Shown in pieces: positions 1-7,974 of a DNA stretch of 53,519 nt. Below the pieces are notes generated by a model that saw only the letters and a program-made list of their open reading frames with translations, did not search any database and was not told the DNA's origin. The position numbers were made by a program, and so were the translations under genes. How positions within the stretch are numbered: position 1 is the first letter of the stretch; every line of letters starts with the position of its first letter. The stretch comes from Streptomyces sennicomposti. Its GTDB lineage: Bacteria; Actinomycetota; Actinomycetes; Streptomycetales; Streptomycetaceae. The stretch covers positions 1 to 53,519 of the forward strand of contig NZ_JAIOAB010000050.1 in assembly GCF_019890635.1 (NCBI RefSeq), in the 5' to 3' direction.

Positions 1-885
1 GACCGATATGTCGCTCGTTCCCGCCCAGCGGTGCAGCAGAATGAAGTATACGGACAGCAGACCGGCGAACGGGGTCACCGAGCGAGCCCGGCAGAACTCT
101 TCGAATTCTGCCATCGCATTCTGCGGGACGGCGATCGGCAACCTCGATCCGATCATTCTGCCCGGGACGTCCTCTCCGTCCTCGGGCATCGAGGCGGGCT
201 GCATGCCCGCCAGCCGGCCACGCCAGTGATCCAGGGCGGCCTCATCCACCTCGGAGGCGTTCTCCGTCAGGCAGAAGTCGGCGTACTGCGCGGCCGGCAC
301 CGCGAAGGCGGGCGCGTGCGGGTCCGCGTAGGCGAGACCCAGTTCTTCGGCGAACACCTTCCCGGAGATCTCGTCCGTGATGATGTGGTGGAACGTGAAG
401 ACCAGCAGGTGGAGGCTCGGCGATATCCGTATCACCGACGTTCGCCAGAGCGGACCCGACGCAATGTCGAACGGGAGGTCGACGAGCCTCCTGGCCTCGG
501 CGTCCGCCCACGCCCGGCGCTCGTCCCGCGAGTCGCCCTCGGCCTCCACGAGGTCGATCAGGGCCGGCCGCGTGGCGTCGCCGTCCTCGTCGTGCACCCA
601 TTGGAAGACTTCGCCGCCGCGCTCCAGGAATGTGGTGCGAAGCGCCTCGTGCCTGCTGCGCAGCACCTGAAGCGCGCGCTCCAGCCTGTCTGTCGAGAGA
701 TCCCCGGCGACGGTGAGAACCGGCCTCCAGACGTCAGACGCGTCGTTCGGCCGCAGCACCGAGGAGAAGTACATCCTGCGCTGCGGTGACGAGGCGGGAA
801 CCATACGCGAATGACTATTGCCCGCGAGACCGTCACCCTCGAGATCCGGCATATCCAGCCCATGTGCGTGACGTATTCGGGGCAC
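1..885 (-). CDS. NRPS, N-terminal condensation domain (partial, runs off left edge)
   Basis: Reading the minus strand gives an NRPS condensation (C) domain entering from its N-terminus; the gene continues beyond position 1. Near the start is a C1-like motif (SSPQRRMYF), then RHEALRTTF, LPFDIASGPLW and the active-site region FHHIITDE. The catalytic second His and the Asp of HHxxxDG are kept, but the last Gly is Glu. I chose the GTG at 885 because a GGGAGG ribosome site lies just upstream; in-frame ATGs at 852 and 804 are alternatives. A C domain joins two carrier-bound amino acids in the cytoplasm. It is divergent from the LmbU-type regulator and probably belongs with the thioesterase, dehydrogenase and C-A-PCP genes to its right. 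Product unknown. Confidence 0.8.
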   Translation of the reverse strand, partial: MPRIRHAHGLDMPDLEGDGLAGNSHSRMVPASSPQRRMYFSSVLRPNDASDVWRPVLTVAGDLSTDRLERALQVLRSRHEALRTTFLERGGEVFQWVHDEDGDATRPALIDLVEAEGDSRDERRAWADAEARRLVDLPFDIASGPLWRTSVIRISPSLHLLVFTFHHIITDEISGKVFAEELGLAYADPHAPAFAVPAAQYADFCLTENASEVDEAALDHWRGRLAGMQPASMPEDGEDVPGRMIGSRLPIAVPQNAMAEFEEFCRARSVTPFAGLLSVYFILLHRWAGTSDISV

Positions 886-1462
886 GGAGGCCCTCCCCCT
901 GTCGATCGGCCGACCCTTCGGTAACACCTTATTTTCAGGCTCGATCAACGCAATCGTTCGAGCCTGTGTCAGACGGTCTCACCCGCTCCGCTCACGTGTC
1001 TCGCCGGCGAGACATCTCCAGGACGCAGACGCGGTCTCGCACCGATCGGCCGGGAACGTGGCGGATTGTCCGACGGGCGGCACGAGGCGGCGCAGGGCAG
1101 TGCGTGACGGCACAGGACAGTGCGGAAATGGGTGACGCAAATGGGCGAGTAGGCGGCGGAGGGATTTTACTGATCTCTTATCCGTGATCGGCTCCGTGAT
1201 CCGCGTGAGTCTCTCGCGCTCGTGAGCGGGTTGCGATATGCGAGTGCGGGCCGCAGTCGGCCCGTCTCCGTGCCGTAGCGGGCGGCCATGCCTATCGCGC
1301 ACAATTACGTCCTGGATGACGTCCAACTGTTACGGTGGGCCAATACATGCGAAAGCATCAACCAACGGGGGATCTTTGCGCACTGCTATCCTAACAAAGA
1401 GGACAAACGAGACAACCGCGCGGAATGTCGCAACCGCAAGCACTGCGGGACAGCTGCTGAGC
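886..1462. other. Intergenic region between divergent NRPS and LmbU-type genes
   Basis: No convincing gene. It holds a perfect 9-bp inverted repeat (936-966), two copies of CCGTGATC (1182-1189 and 1194-1201) and an AAAGAGG string near 1396-1402. The regulator frame stays open far upstream of 1463, so an earlier start with a non-ATG codon is not excluded. The region probably carries the divergent promoters of the left NRPS cluster. Confidence 0.5.
936..966. promoter_or_regulatory. Inverted repeat, candidate operator
   Basis: CAGGCTCGA and its exact complement TCGAGCCTG are separated by 13 nt. The repeat lies about 50 nt upstream of the partial NRPS start, in the divergent region shared with the LmbU-type regulator. 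It could bind a pathway regulator or form a hairpin; the sequence alone does not decide. Confidence 0.4.
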
Positions 1463-2131
1463 ATGGGCGTGCAGTTCCACAAGTCCGGCTTGTCGTTCAC
1501 AAGCAGGCAGAGCCTCAATATGTGGGAGCAAGTCGGGACCGGACTGCTCTCTTTCGCGGACTCTTCCACCTGGTGGGTCGCCGACTGGCTGGTCTATGGT
1601 GAATCCGAGTTCCAGGACCGTTACCACGAAGCCGTCAAGCGGACGTCGCTCAGCTATCAGACGCTTCGTAACTACACGTGGGTCGCGCGCAAGTTCCCGC
1701 TGACCCGCAGGCGGCAGAATCTGAGCTTCAGCCATCACCTGGAAGTGGTGGCGCTCGATCAGCCGGAACAGGACTACTGGCTGAGGAAAGCGGAAGCGAT
1801 GGGCTGGAGCAGGAACAAGCTGCGCGGGGAGGTCCGCAGCAGCCTCCGCGCGCGGCAGGGCGAGGTGACCGAGCCCGAGAGCCGCGCCGGTCAGGACAGA
1901 GCCGTTCCCGCCGGGGCCGGTTCGGCTGCGGAGCGGGTCGGACCCGCCGCGGCCGGATCCGGCTCGGGTGCGGACCGGCGCGACGCCGGCCCCTCGCCCG
2001 AAGCGGGCCTGCTGCACATCGAACTCCCGGCCGAAATCCTGGCCCAGATCCAGACCGCTGCCAGGAAGGAAGGCGCGCCGGTCGAGACCTGGGCGACGGA
2101 GATACTGCGGCGGGCCGCCGGCGGGTCCTGA
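1463..2131 (+). CDS. LmbU-family transcriptional regulator
   Basis: Resembles the LmbU/NovE family, pathway-specific regulators found in actinobacterial antibiotic clusters such as lincomycin and novobiocin. Family-like blocks are FADSSTWWVADWLVYGE, SYQTLRNYTWVARKFPL, LSFSHHLEVVALD and QDYWLRKAEAMGWSRNKLR, covering the DNA-binding part (about residues 15-125). A Pro/Ala/Gly/Ser-rich linker follows, then a C-terminal segment (LLHIELPAEILAQIQTAARKEG) that looks like a small ribbon-helix-helix-type dimer module. I chose ATG 1463 because the protein then begins just before the conserved core; no strong ribosome site supports it and the open frame reaches 1238. It probably controls the adjacent NRPS genes. 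Confidence 0.8.
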   Translation: MGVQFHKSGLSFTSRQSLNMWEQVGTGLLSFADSSTWWVADWLVYGESEFQDRYHEAVKRTSLSYQTLRNYTWVARKFPLTRRRQNLSFSHHLEVVALDQPEQDYWLRKAEAMGWSRNKLRGEVRSSLRARQGEVTEPESRAGQDRAVPAGAGSAAERVGPAAAGSGSGADRRDAGPSPEAGLLHIELPAEILAQIQTAARKEGAPVETWATEILRRAAGGS

Positions 2132-2184
2132 GGCGACGGCGCCGTCGCACGTCGGGAGACCTCCTGGCCGCCTTCCCGACGTGC

Positions 2185-2320
2185 GGTGGCCGCCGGTACC
2201 GTCCTGAGAGCGAGTCGTGGCGAATGCCGTCGCTCGCCGTCGGTCAGGCCCAGGAACCAGACCAAGGCACATGCCTTCGGCGTCCTCGCATGGATTCGCC
2301 GTGAAGTATCCGGTGTCCAT
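2185..2320 (-). pseudogene. Possible decayed mbtH-like gene
   Basis: From an ATG at 2320 one minus-strand frame reads NPCEDAEGMCLGLV, resembling the MbtH opening (compare NPFEDEDARYLVLV of the intact MbtH at 51167-51385). The next frame continues FLGLTDGERRHS...VPAAT, aligning without gaps to the next MbtH block (YLVLVNEENQHS...VPAGW). About 13 extra bases separate the blocks compared with a real MbtH, so the reading frame is broken, and the Trp residues typical of MbtH are gone. An NRPS cluster is where an mbtH is expected. This may be a decayed gene, a sequence error, or chance similarity. Confidence 0.3.
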
Positions 2321-2371
2321 GACGGTGAAGGCGCTGTCGGGCGAACGGCATTCCGAGTACGAGGATGATAA

Positions 2372-3079
2372 ATGACCCTGTCATTGTTGTGCGTACCCTT
2401 CGCCGGGAGCGGCGCCGGCTTCTACCGGGCCTGGCCGGACGGCGGTGAGCAGGGTCTTCGGATCGTCCCCTTGCAGATGCCGGGCCGGGAGGAACGCTTC
2501 CTGGAGGACCCGTACAAGGACGCCGCACAGGCGGCCGAGGACCTCGCCGGGGCCGCGCTCCGCCTGGCCGGCGGGGCGGAACGAGCAGTGCTCTTCGGGC
2601 ACAGTCTCGGCGCCGTCCTCGCCTACGAGACGGCCCGTGAACTCCAGGCGCGGGGCTTCACCGCTCTGGAGCACCTCTTCGTGAGCGGGTCCCCCGGCCC
2701 CCGGACCGGTCGCACCGGGCGGACCGCGGAACTGGACGACGACACCTTCGTGGAGCGGGTCGCGGAACTCGCCGGGTACCGGCACGCGGCACTCGACGAC
2801 CCCGACCTGCGGGAGGTGCTGCTTCCGTTGCTGCGGGCGGACGTGGCCCTGCACGAGGAGTACCGACCCGTCTCGGACGAGCCGTTGACGCTGCCCGTCA
2901 CCGCCCTGCGCGGGACGGACGACGCCCTGGTGAGCCGGGCGCAGTGCGCGACCTGGGAGACGGTCACCACGGGGCCGTTCGAGCTGAAGGAACTCCCGGG
3001 CGGACACATGTATCTGACCGACAGGGAACAGGAACTGCTCGCCGTCATCACCGCCGCGGCGCGAGGCGCCCGCACATGA
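2372..3079 (+). CDS. Type II thioesterase (NRPS-associated)
   Basis: A 235-aa alpha/beta hydrolase of the external (type II) thioesterase family, which clears misloaded acyl or aminoacyl groups from carrier proteins of NRPS/PKS lines. Visible features are the N-terminal LLCVPFAGSGAGFYRAW, the nucleophile elbow FGHSLGAVLAYE (Ser about residue 77), an Asp region at LRGTDDALV and the catalytic His in LPGGHMYL. Length is typical. GAGGA lies a few bases before the ATG. Its stop overlaps the start of the dehydrogenase gene (ATGA at 3076-3079), so the two are translationally coupled. Confidence 0.9.
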   Translation: MTLSLLCVPFAGSGAGFYRAWPDGGEQGLRIVPLQMPGREERFLEDPYKDAAQAAEDLAGAALRLAGGAERAVLFGHSLGAVLAYETARELQARGFTALEHLFVSGSPGPRTGRTGRTAELDDDTFVERVAELAGYRHAALDDPDLREVLLPLLRADVALHEEYRPVSDEPLTLPVTALRGTDDALVSRAQCATWETVTTGPFELKELPGGHMYLTDREQELLAVITAAARGART

Positions 3080-3924
3080 CGCGCGACAGGAGAAGTGCGG
3101 CGGGTGCGGCCCTGGCGGGCAGGACCGTGGTGATCACCGGCGCGGGCCGTGGCCTGGGACGCGCCTGCGCGCTGCGGTTCGCGGAAGAGGGAGCCGACCT
3201 CGTCCTGCTCGACGTGGGCGAGGACATCGAGGGCGTCCCCTACCCCCTGTCGACGCGCGGTCAGCTCACGCACACCGCCAAGCTCTCCGAGGAGCGCGGC
3301 GCGGCGGTGCTGGCGGAGCCCCTCGACGTACGCGGCGATGTCACGCCGGCCGTCGAGAAGGCGCTCGACCGCTTCGGCCGTATCGATGTCCTCGTCAACA
3401 ACGCGGGGATCGCCGCCCCTTCGGGAAAGGCCGTCCACGAGATCACCGAGGACGAGTGGCGTCTGATGATCGATGTCGACCTCTCCGGCGCATGGCGCAT
3501 GATCAAGGCCGTGGCGCCGACGATGATCGCTCAGCGGCGAGGCAGCGTCATCAACGTCTCCTCCACCGCCGGTCTCGTCGGCTACCGGCACTTCGCGGGG
3601 TATGTCGCCGCCAAGCACGGGCTGATAGGGCTGACCAAGGCCGCGGCTCTCGACTACGGACCGCACCAGGTCCGGGTCAACGCCCTCTGCCCCGGCTCCG
3701 TCGCGGACGACCCGGCGGTCGACGGCCGGATGCTGTCCGAGATCGCCCGCTCCCTGGACGTGGCCGTCGAAGACCACGAGAGGGTCTTCGTCCAGGCGCA
3801 GCCGATGAACTCGCTCATCGCTCCCTCCGACATCGCCGGCGCCGCCCTCTGGCTCGCCGGTGACGATTCCTCTCGCGTGACCGGCAGCGTACTGACCGTC
3901 GACGGGGGCTTCACCGCGCGCTGA
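3076..3924 (+). CDS. Short-chain dehydrogenase, mycofactocin-dependent type
   Basis: A 282-aa SDR oxidoreductase with cofactor motif TGAGRGLG, NNAG, the NVSST block and the catalytic YVAAK. After the second strand it carries an extra loop reading LDVGEDIEGVPYPLSTRG. This VPYPL-type insertion marks the SDR subfamily whose NAD(P) is bound non-exchangeably and which is linked to the redox peptide mycofactocin (family knowledge). The ATG at 3076 overlaps the thioesterase stop; the longer upstream open frame is ignored. It lies between a type II thioesterase and a Thr-type A-PCP protein, so an inferred role is oxidation of a carrier-bound hydroxyl or of the released product. No mycofactocin genes are in this window. 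Confidence 0.85.
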   Translation: MTRDRRSAAGAALAGRTVVITGAGRGLGRACALRFAEEGADLVLLDVGEDIEGVPYPLSTRGQLTHTAKLSEERGAAVLAEPLDVRGDVTPAVEKALDRFGRIDVLVNNAGIAAPSGKAVHEITEDEWRLMIDVDLSGAWRMIKAVAPTMIAQRRGSVINVSSTAGLVGYRHFAGYVAAKHGLIGLTKAAALDYGPHQVRVNALCPGSVADDPAVDGRMLSEIARSLDVAVEDHERVFVQAQPMNSLIAPSDIAGAALWLAGDDSSRVTGSVLTVDGGFTAR

Positions 3925-3973
3925 CCGGCCGTGTCCCCCGCACCCTTCTTGGCGCTTCGACAGGAGTCATCCC

Positions 3974-6877
3974 ATGGCGACAGCCCACTGGTCCGCGCCG
4001 TTCCAGTGCCCCGAGCAGGCCGCCATGTGCCACAGTCTGACGGTCAGCTGCCCGCGGCCGCCCAGCGGCAGTGAGCTTCGGCGACGGTTGGAACAGATCG
4101 GTGAACGGGCCGAAGGCGTGCTGTGGGAGCGGCGCACCCGGGAACGCTCAACGACGCCGGGGGCGCGGCGGTACGCGGAACAGGAAGCCCGCCGGCCGCT
4201 GCGCGCCACCTCCGGTCCGCGGCTGCGCGTCACGCTCGTGCGGCATACGGACGACGCCGCCGACCTGGTGCTGGTCGCCGCCCGTGACGCCCTGTCCCGG
4301 GCGGCACTGAGCGACTTGGCCGGGTTCCTCACCGGCGGCTCCCCGCCCCGGGCAGGCCGGCACGGCATCGCGCGGGAAACGAGCGGGACGAGAGCCGCCC
4401 CGCTCGTGGCGCCCGAGTGGGGCCTCGGCGACCTCGCGCGCCGCGGTCTCGTCGGCGCGGCCCGATTCTCCACGCCGGTCAGCGAAAACCCGGTGAGCCG
4501 GGAGCTGTTGACTGCCGCAGCCGCCATCGTCCTGGCCCGGTACGACGCCGAGGAGACACCGCGGATCGCTCTGCTCGACCCCGACGCGGCAGGACCGCAC
4601 GCGCTGTCCGAGTATGTCCTCACGTACGACGAGACCATGTCCGTCGCCGCATTCCTCGCCGGTGGGCCCGAGACACCGGAGCCGGCCGGTGAACCGGCGA
4701 CAGAACCCGGGGGCGGTCCCGCGATTCGTGTGGGCATGGTCTTCGGCGAGTGGGACGACGCACGGCGGTACCACCCCTGCCTCGCGCCCGTCTTCCCTCT
4801 CACGCTCCAGGCCGAGCAGCGCCCGGACCGGTCCTGGAGCGGCGCCTGCTGGTACGACGAGGGCGTGATCGACGCGCGGATCGCGCGGGCCTTCGCCGAG
4901 CAAGTGGCCTACGTCGCCCAGTGGTTGGCGGAGCCGGGTGAGGCCGGGGAAGAACTGCCGCTGTCGGCCGTCCCCCTGATGCCGGCCGACCGCGCCGCGG
5001 ACATCGTGCGCCGGGGAGCGACTCCTGCGGCCACCGCGTCCCCCACGGCCGGTTCGACCGTCCACGAGCGCTTCGAGGACCTGGTACGCCGCGATCCGGA
5101 CGCGGTCGCCGTCACGGACGGCACCCGCACCCTGACCTATCGGCAACTCGACGAGCAAGCCGCACTCATGGCCGAGGGGCTGCGCTCCTCGGGGGCGGCG
5201 CCGGGGAGCATGGTCGGCGTGTGCCTGGAGCGCGACGCGACCCTCGTCGTCACCTTGCTCGCGATACTCAAGTCCGGCTGCGCCTACGTACCCATGGACG
5301 TCGAGTACCCGCACGAGCGCCTGCGTCACACGGTCGGCAGCGCCGGGGTGCGCGTCGTGGTCGCCGCCGCCGACGTGTTCCCGGTCGTCGAGGGCGTTCG
5401 GTCCGTGCCGCCCGAGGAACTGCTCCGGCTCGGCGAGCGGCGCGTCTCCAGCGGCCGGACCCCATCCTGCGACGAGAACGACCCCGCCTACGTCATCTAC
5501 ACATCCGGATCGACGGGGCGGCCCAAGGGCGTCGTCGTCCCGCACCGCAACGTGCTGGCCCTGGTCGACGGCACCGCCGAGGACTTCGGGCTCGGCGCGG
5601 ACGACGTCTGGACGATGTTCCACTCCAGCGCGTTCGACTTCTCCGTCTGGGAGATCTGGGGCTGCCTGCTGACCGGAGGGCAGCTGGTGGTGGTGCCCTT
5701 CTGGATCACGCGGGACACGGGGGAGTTCCACGCGCTGCTCGCCGAACGAGGCGTCACCGTGCTCAACCAGACGCCCTCCGCCTTCCTGCCTCTCGTCGCA
5801 CAGGACCGGGAATCGCCCGCCGAGCTGGCGGTGCGCCTGGTGGTCTTCGGCGGTGAGCCGCTGGACGCCCGTGAGCTGCTGCCCTGGTTCGCCCGCCACC
5901 CGCAGGCGGAGTGCCGTCTGGTCAACATGTTCGGAATCACGGAGACCACCGTGCACGTGACGGCGCAGACCGTGACGCCTCAGGCGGCTCTGCGGGGGGA
6001 CCGGTCGGTGGGCCCGGCGCTCCCCGGCTGGTCGGTGTCCGTACGCGGACCGCGAGGAGAGGTTCTGCCGGTGGGAGCGGCGGGCGAGATCTGGGTCGGC
6101 GGGGCGGGAGTCGCCCGTCACTACCAGGGGCAGCCGGACCTCACGGCGCGCCGTTTCGTCGTCGACCCGGTGACCGGTGAGCGGATCTACCGCAGTGGCG
6201 ACAAGGGCCGCATGAGGCCCGACGGGTCCCTGGAACACCTGGGCAGGATCGACAGCCAGGTGAAGATCCGCGGGTACCGGATCGAGCCGGACGAGATCCG
6301 CAACGTCCTGCTCGGAGCACCGTCGGTCTCCGGGGCGACCGTCGTCGTCCACCGCGACGAGAGTGGCGACCGAGCGGTCGACCGGCTGGACGCCTACGTC
6401 GTGCTCAAGGGGGACGCGACCGTGGCCATGGTCGCGGAGCACGCCAGGCGGCTCCTGCCCGACTACATGGTCCCGGCGACGGTCACAGAGGTCGATGCCA
6501 TTCCTTTGACGATCAACGGGAAGGTCGACGTCGCACGGCTCCCCGCGCCGACTGCCGCCCGGCCGGCCGCGGCGGAGGCGGAGTCCCCGGAGCCGGTGGA
6601 GACCGACTCCGCCGACCGGCTGGAGCGTGACATGCTGGACATCTGGAGCCGGCACCTGGGCACACGGGTGGGCCCGGAGGACAACTTCTTCTCGCTGGGC
6701 GGAAACTCGCTCCTGGTCGTCCGCGTACTGGCCGAGGTCAAGGAGCTCGGTGCGCCGAAGATCGCCGTGCGGGATTTCTACCGGAACTCCTTCGCCCGAC
6801 AGTTCATCCAGCTGGTCAGGGACCGGATCACTCCCGCTCCCGACGCCCCGGCCGCCACGGGGGGCGCGCGAAGCTGA
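3974..6877 (+). CDS. NRPS: degenerate C domain - A(Thr) - PCP
   Basis: A 967-aa NRPS protein. Residues 1-340 resemble a C domain in overall order but lack HHxxxDG; the place where it should be (about 100-108) reads LVAARDALS, so this part is probably not catalytic. The A domain covers about 355-860, with YTSGSTGRPKG (A3), YRSGDKGR and the Lys of INGK850. Pocket residues read D-F-W-N-V-G-M-V-H-K, one conservative change from the standard threonine code, in FDFSVWE and MFGITETTVHV. The PCP is at about 885-960 with phosphopantetheine Ser912 (LGGNSLL). GGAG precedes ATG 3974. No thioesterase or epimerase is fused. It would activate Thr and hold it for tailoring or transfer, possibly with the dehydrogenase directly upstream. 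Confidence 0.9.
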   Translation: MATAHWSAPFQCPEQAAMCHSLTVSCPRPPSGSELRRRLEQIGERAEGVLWERRTRERSTTPGARRYAEQEARRPLRATSGPRLRVTLVRHTDDAADLVLVAARDALSRAALSDLAGFLTGGSPPRAGRHGIARETSGTRAAPLVAPEWGLGDLARRGLVGAARFSTPVSENPVSRELLTAAAAIVLARYDAEETPRIALLDPDAAGPHALSEYVLTYDETMSVAAFLAGGPETPEPAGEPATEPGGGPAIRVGMVFGEWDDARRYHPCLAPVFPLTLQAEQRPDRSWSGACWYDEGVIDARIARAFAEQVAYVAQWLAEPGEAGEELPLSAVPLMPADRAADIVRRGATPAATASPTAGSTVHERFEDLVRRDPDAVAVTDGTRTLTYRQLDEQAALMAEGLRSSGAAPGSMVGVCLERDATLVVTLLAILKSGCAYVPMDVEYPHERLRHTVGSAGVRVVVAAADVFPVVEGVRSVPPEELLRLGERRVSSGRTPSCDENDPAYVIYTSGSTGRPKGVVVPHRNVLALVDGTAEDFGLGADDVWTMFHSSAFDFSVWEIWGCLLTGGQLVVVPFWITRDTGEFHALLAERGVTVLNQTPSAFLPLVAQDRESPAELAVRLVVFGGEPLDARELLPWFARHPQAECRLVNMFGITETTVHVTAQTVTPQAALRGDRSVGPALPGWSVSVRGPRGEVLPVGAAGEIWVGGAGVARHYQGQPDLTARRFVVDPVTGERIYRSGDKGRMRPDGSLEHLGRIDSQVKIRGYRIEPDEIRNVLLGAPSVSGATVVVHRDESGDRAVDRLDAYVVLKGDATVAMVAEHARRLLPDYMVPATVTEVDAIPLTINGKVDVARLPAPTAARPAAAEAESPEPVETDSADRLERDMLDIWSRHLGTRVGPEDNFFSLGGNSLLVVRVLAEVKELGAPKIAVRDFYRNSFARQFIQLVRDRITPAPDAPAATGGARS

Positions 6878-6949
6878 CCTGGTCGCGGGGACGGTGAAGA
6901 CGTCCTCCCGGTCCGAGATGCGCCCGGTCGAAGAGTTCCCGGCTGTCCC

Positions 6950-6968
6950 GCTGCCGGCCGAAGGCAGC
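6950..6968. terminator. Weak hairpin after NRPS gene
   Basis: GCTGCC and GGCAGC pair around a 7-nt loop between the convergent NRPS and znuB genes. The stem is short and has no T-tract, so it is only a candidate terminator. Confidence 0.25.
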
Positions 6969-7053
6969 CTGGCCTGCTCACGAGCGGCGGCGGCGTCACC
7001 GTCGCCGAAGCGCACCGCCGCCACCGCCGCGCAGCATCCCGCGTCCCCGTCAT

Positions 7054-7974
7054 TCAGGAGGCGGCCGCGGTCACCTCGCGGGCCGTATCGGCGGATCCCG
7101 CGTCCGTCCTCGCGGCGGTGCGTCCCCAGTTCCTGCGCCGTACCGCGCCGATCGCGGCGCAGATCCCGTACAGGGTGAAGGACAGGGTGGTCACGTAGGG
7201 GCTGATGGGGATGTCGCTCCCGAGGGCGAGCAGGATGCCCCCTTCCATCGAGACGACGGCCAGCACCACGCTCAGCACGGGCAGCAGGACGGGGGAGGCC
7301 GTGACCCGCGCCGCCGCGGCGGCCGGGGTGACGACCAGCGTGAGGACGAGCAGCGCCCCGACCACCTGCACGGACAGGGCGATGCTCAGGCCGAGGACCA
7401 GCATGAACGCCAGGGACAGACCGCGGACCGGCACGCCGCGGGTGCGGGCGACCTCCGGGTCGGTGCTGGCGAACACCAGGGGACGCCACATCACGACCAG
7501 GGCGACGAGGACGACCGCCGACATGCTCAGCAGGACCGCCGTCTGCGGCGCGTCCACCGCCACGATCTGGCCGGTGAGCAGGCCGAACTTGTTCGCCGCC
7601 CGGCCCTTGTAGAGGGCGAGGAAGAGCACGCCCAGGCCCAGTCCGAACGGCATGAGGATGCCGATCACGGAGTTCCGGTGCCGCGCCTTCGCCCCCAGTA
7701 CGCCGATGACGCCGGCGGCGACCAGGGAACCGATGACCGAGCCCGCGACCACGTTCATGCCGAAGAGCAGCGCGGCGGACGCCCCGGCGAAGGACAGTTC
7801 ACTGATGCCGTGCACCGCGAACGGGAGGTCGCGCAGGATCACGAACACCCCCGCCAGTCCCCCCACCAGACCGAGCGCGGCGCCGACGATCAGCGAGTTG
7901 TGCACCAGATCCAGCAGGGCGCCGTAGTCGTCGAAGGTGAAGACCTGCTGCCCTATGCCGTCGGCGGACGTCAT
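7054..7974 (-). CDS. znuB: Zinc/manganese ABC transporter permease (ZnuB-like)
   Basis: A 306-aa integral membrane protein of the ABC-3 (ZnuB/TroC) family. It has about eight or nine hydrophobic segments, including LIVGAALGLVGGLAGVFVIL, VVGALLVLTLVVTPAAAAA and the family block DLPFAVHGISELSFAG. It forms the zinc channel with the ATPase and lipoprotein upstream on the same strand. The ATG at 7974 overlaps the znuC stop by 4 nt (ATGA) and AAGGAG precedes it. The upstream Zur box and neighbouring zur argue for zinc over manganese. Confidence 0.92.
   Translation of the reverse strand: MTSADGIGQQVFTFDDYGALLDLVHNSLIVGAALGLVGGLAGVFVILRDLPFAVHGISELSFAGASAALLFGMNVVAGSVIGSLVAAGVIGVLGAKARHRNSVIGILMPFGLGLGVLFLALYKGRAANKFGLLTGQIVAVDAPQTAVLLSMSAVVLVALVVMWRPLVFASTDPEVARTRGVPVRGLSLAFMLVLGLSIALSVQVVGALLVLTLVVTPAAAAARVTASPVLLPVLSVVLAVVSMEGGILLALGSDIPISPYVTTLSFTLYGICAAIGAVRRRNWGRTAARTDAGSADTAREVTAAAS

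Noticed and set aside
31..789. Plus-strand open frame of about 250 codons at the left edge
   Set aside because: The minus strand in the same place encodes a C domain with FHHIITDE; the plus frame has no similarity.
2186..2368. Short plus-strand open frame before the thioesterase gene
   Set aside because: No motifs and no ribosome site; the only recognisable similarity in the region is the minus-strand MbtH-like trace.
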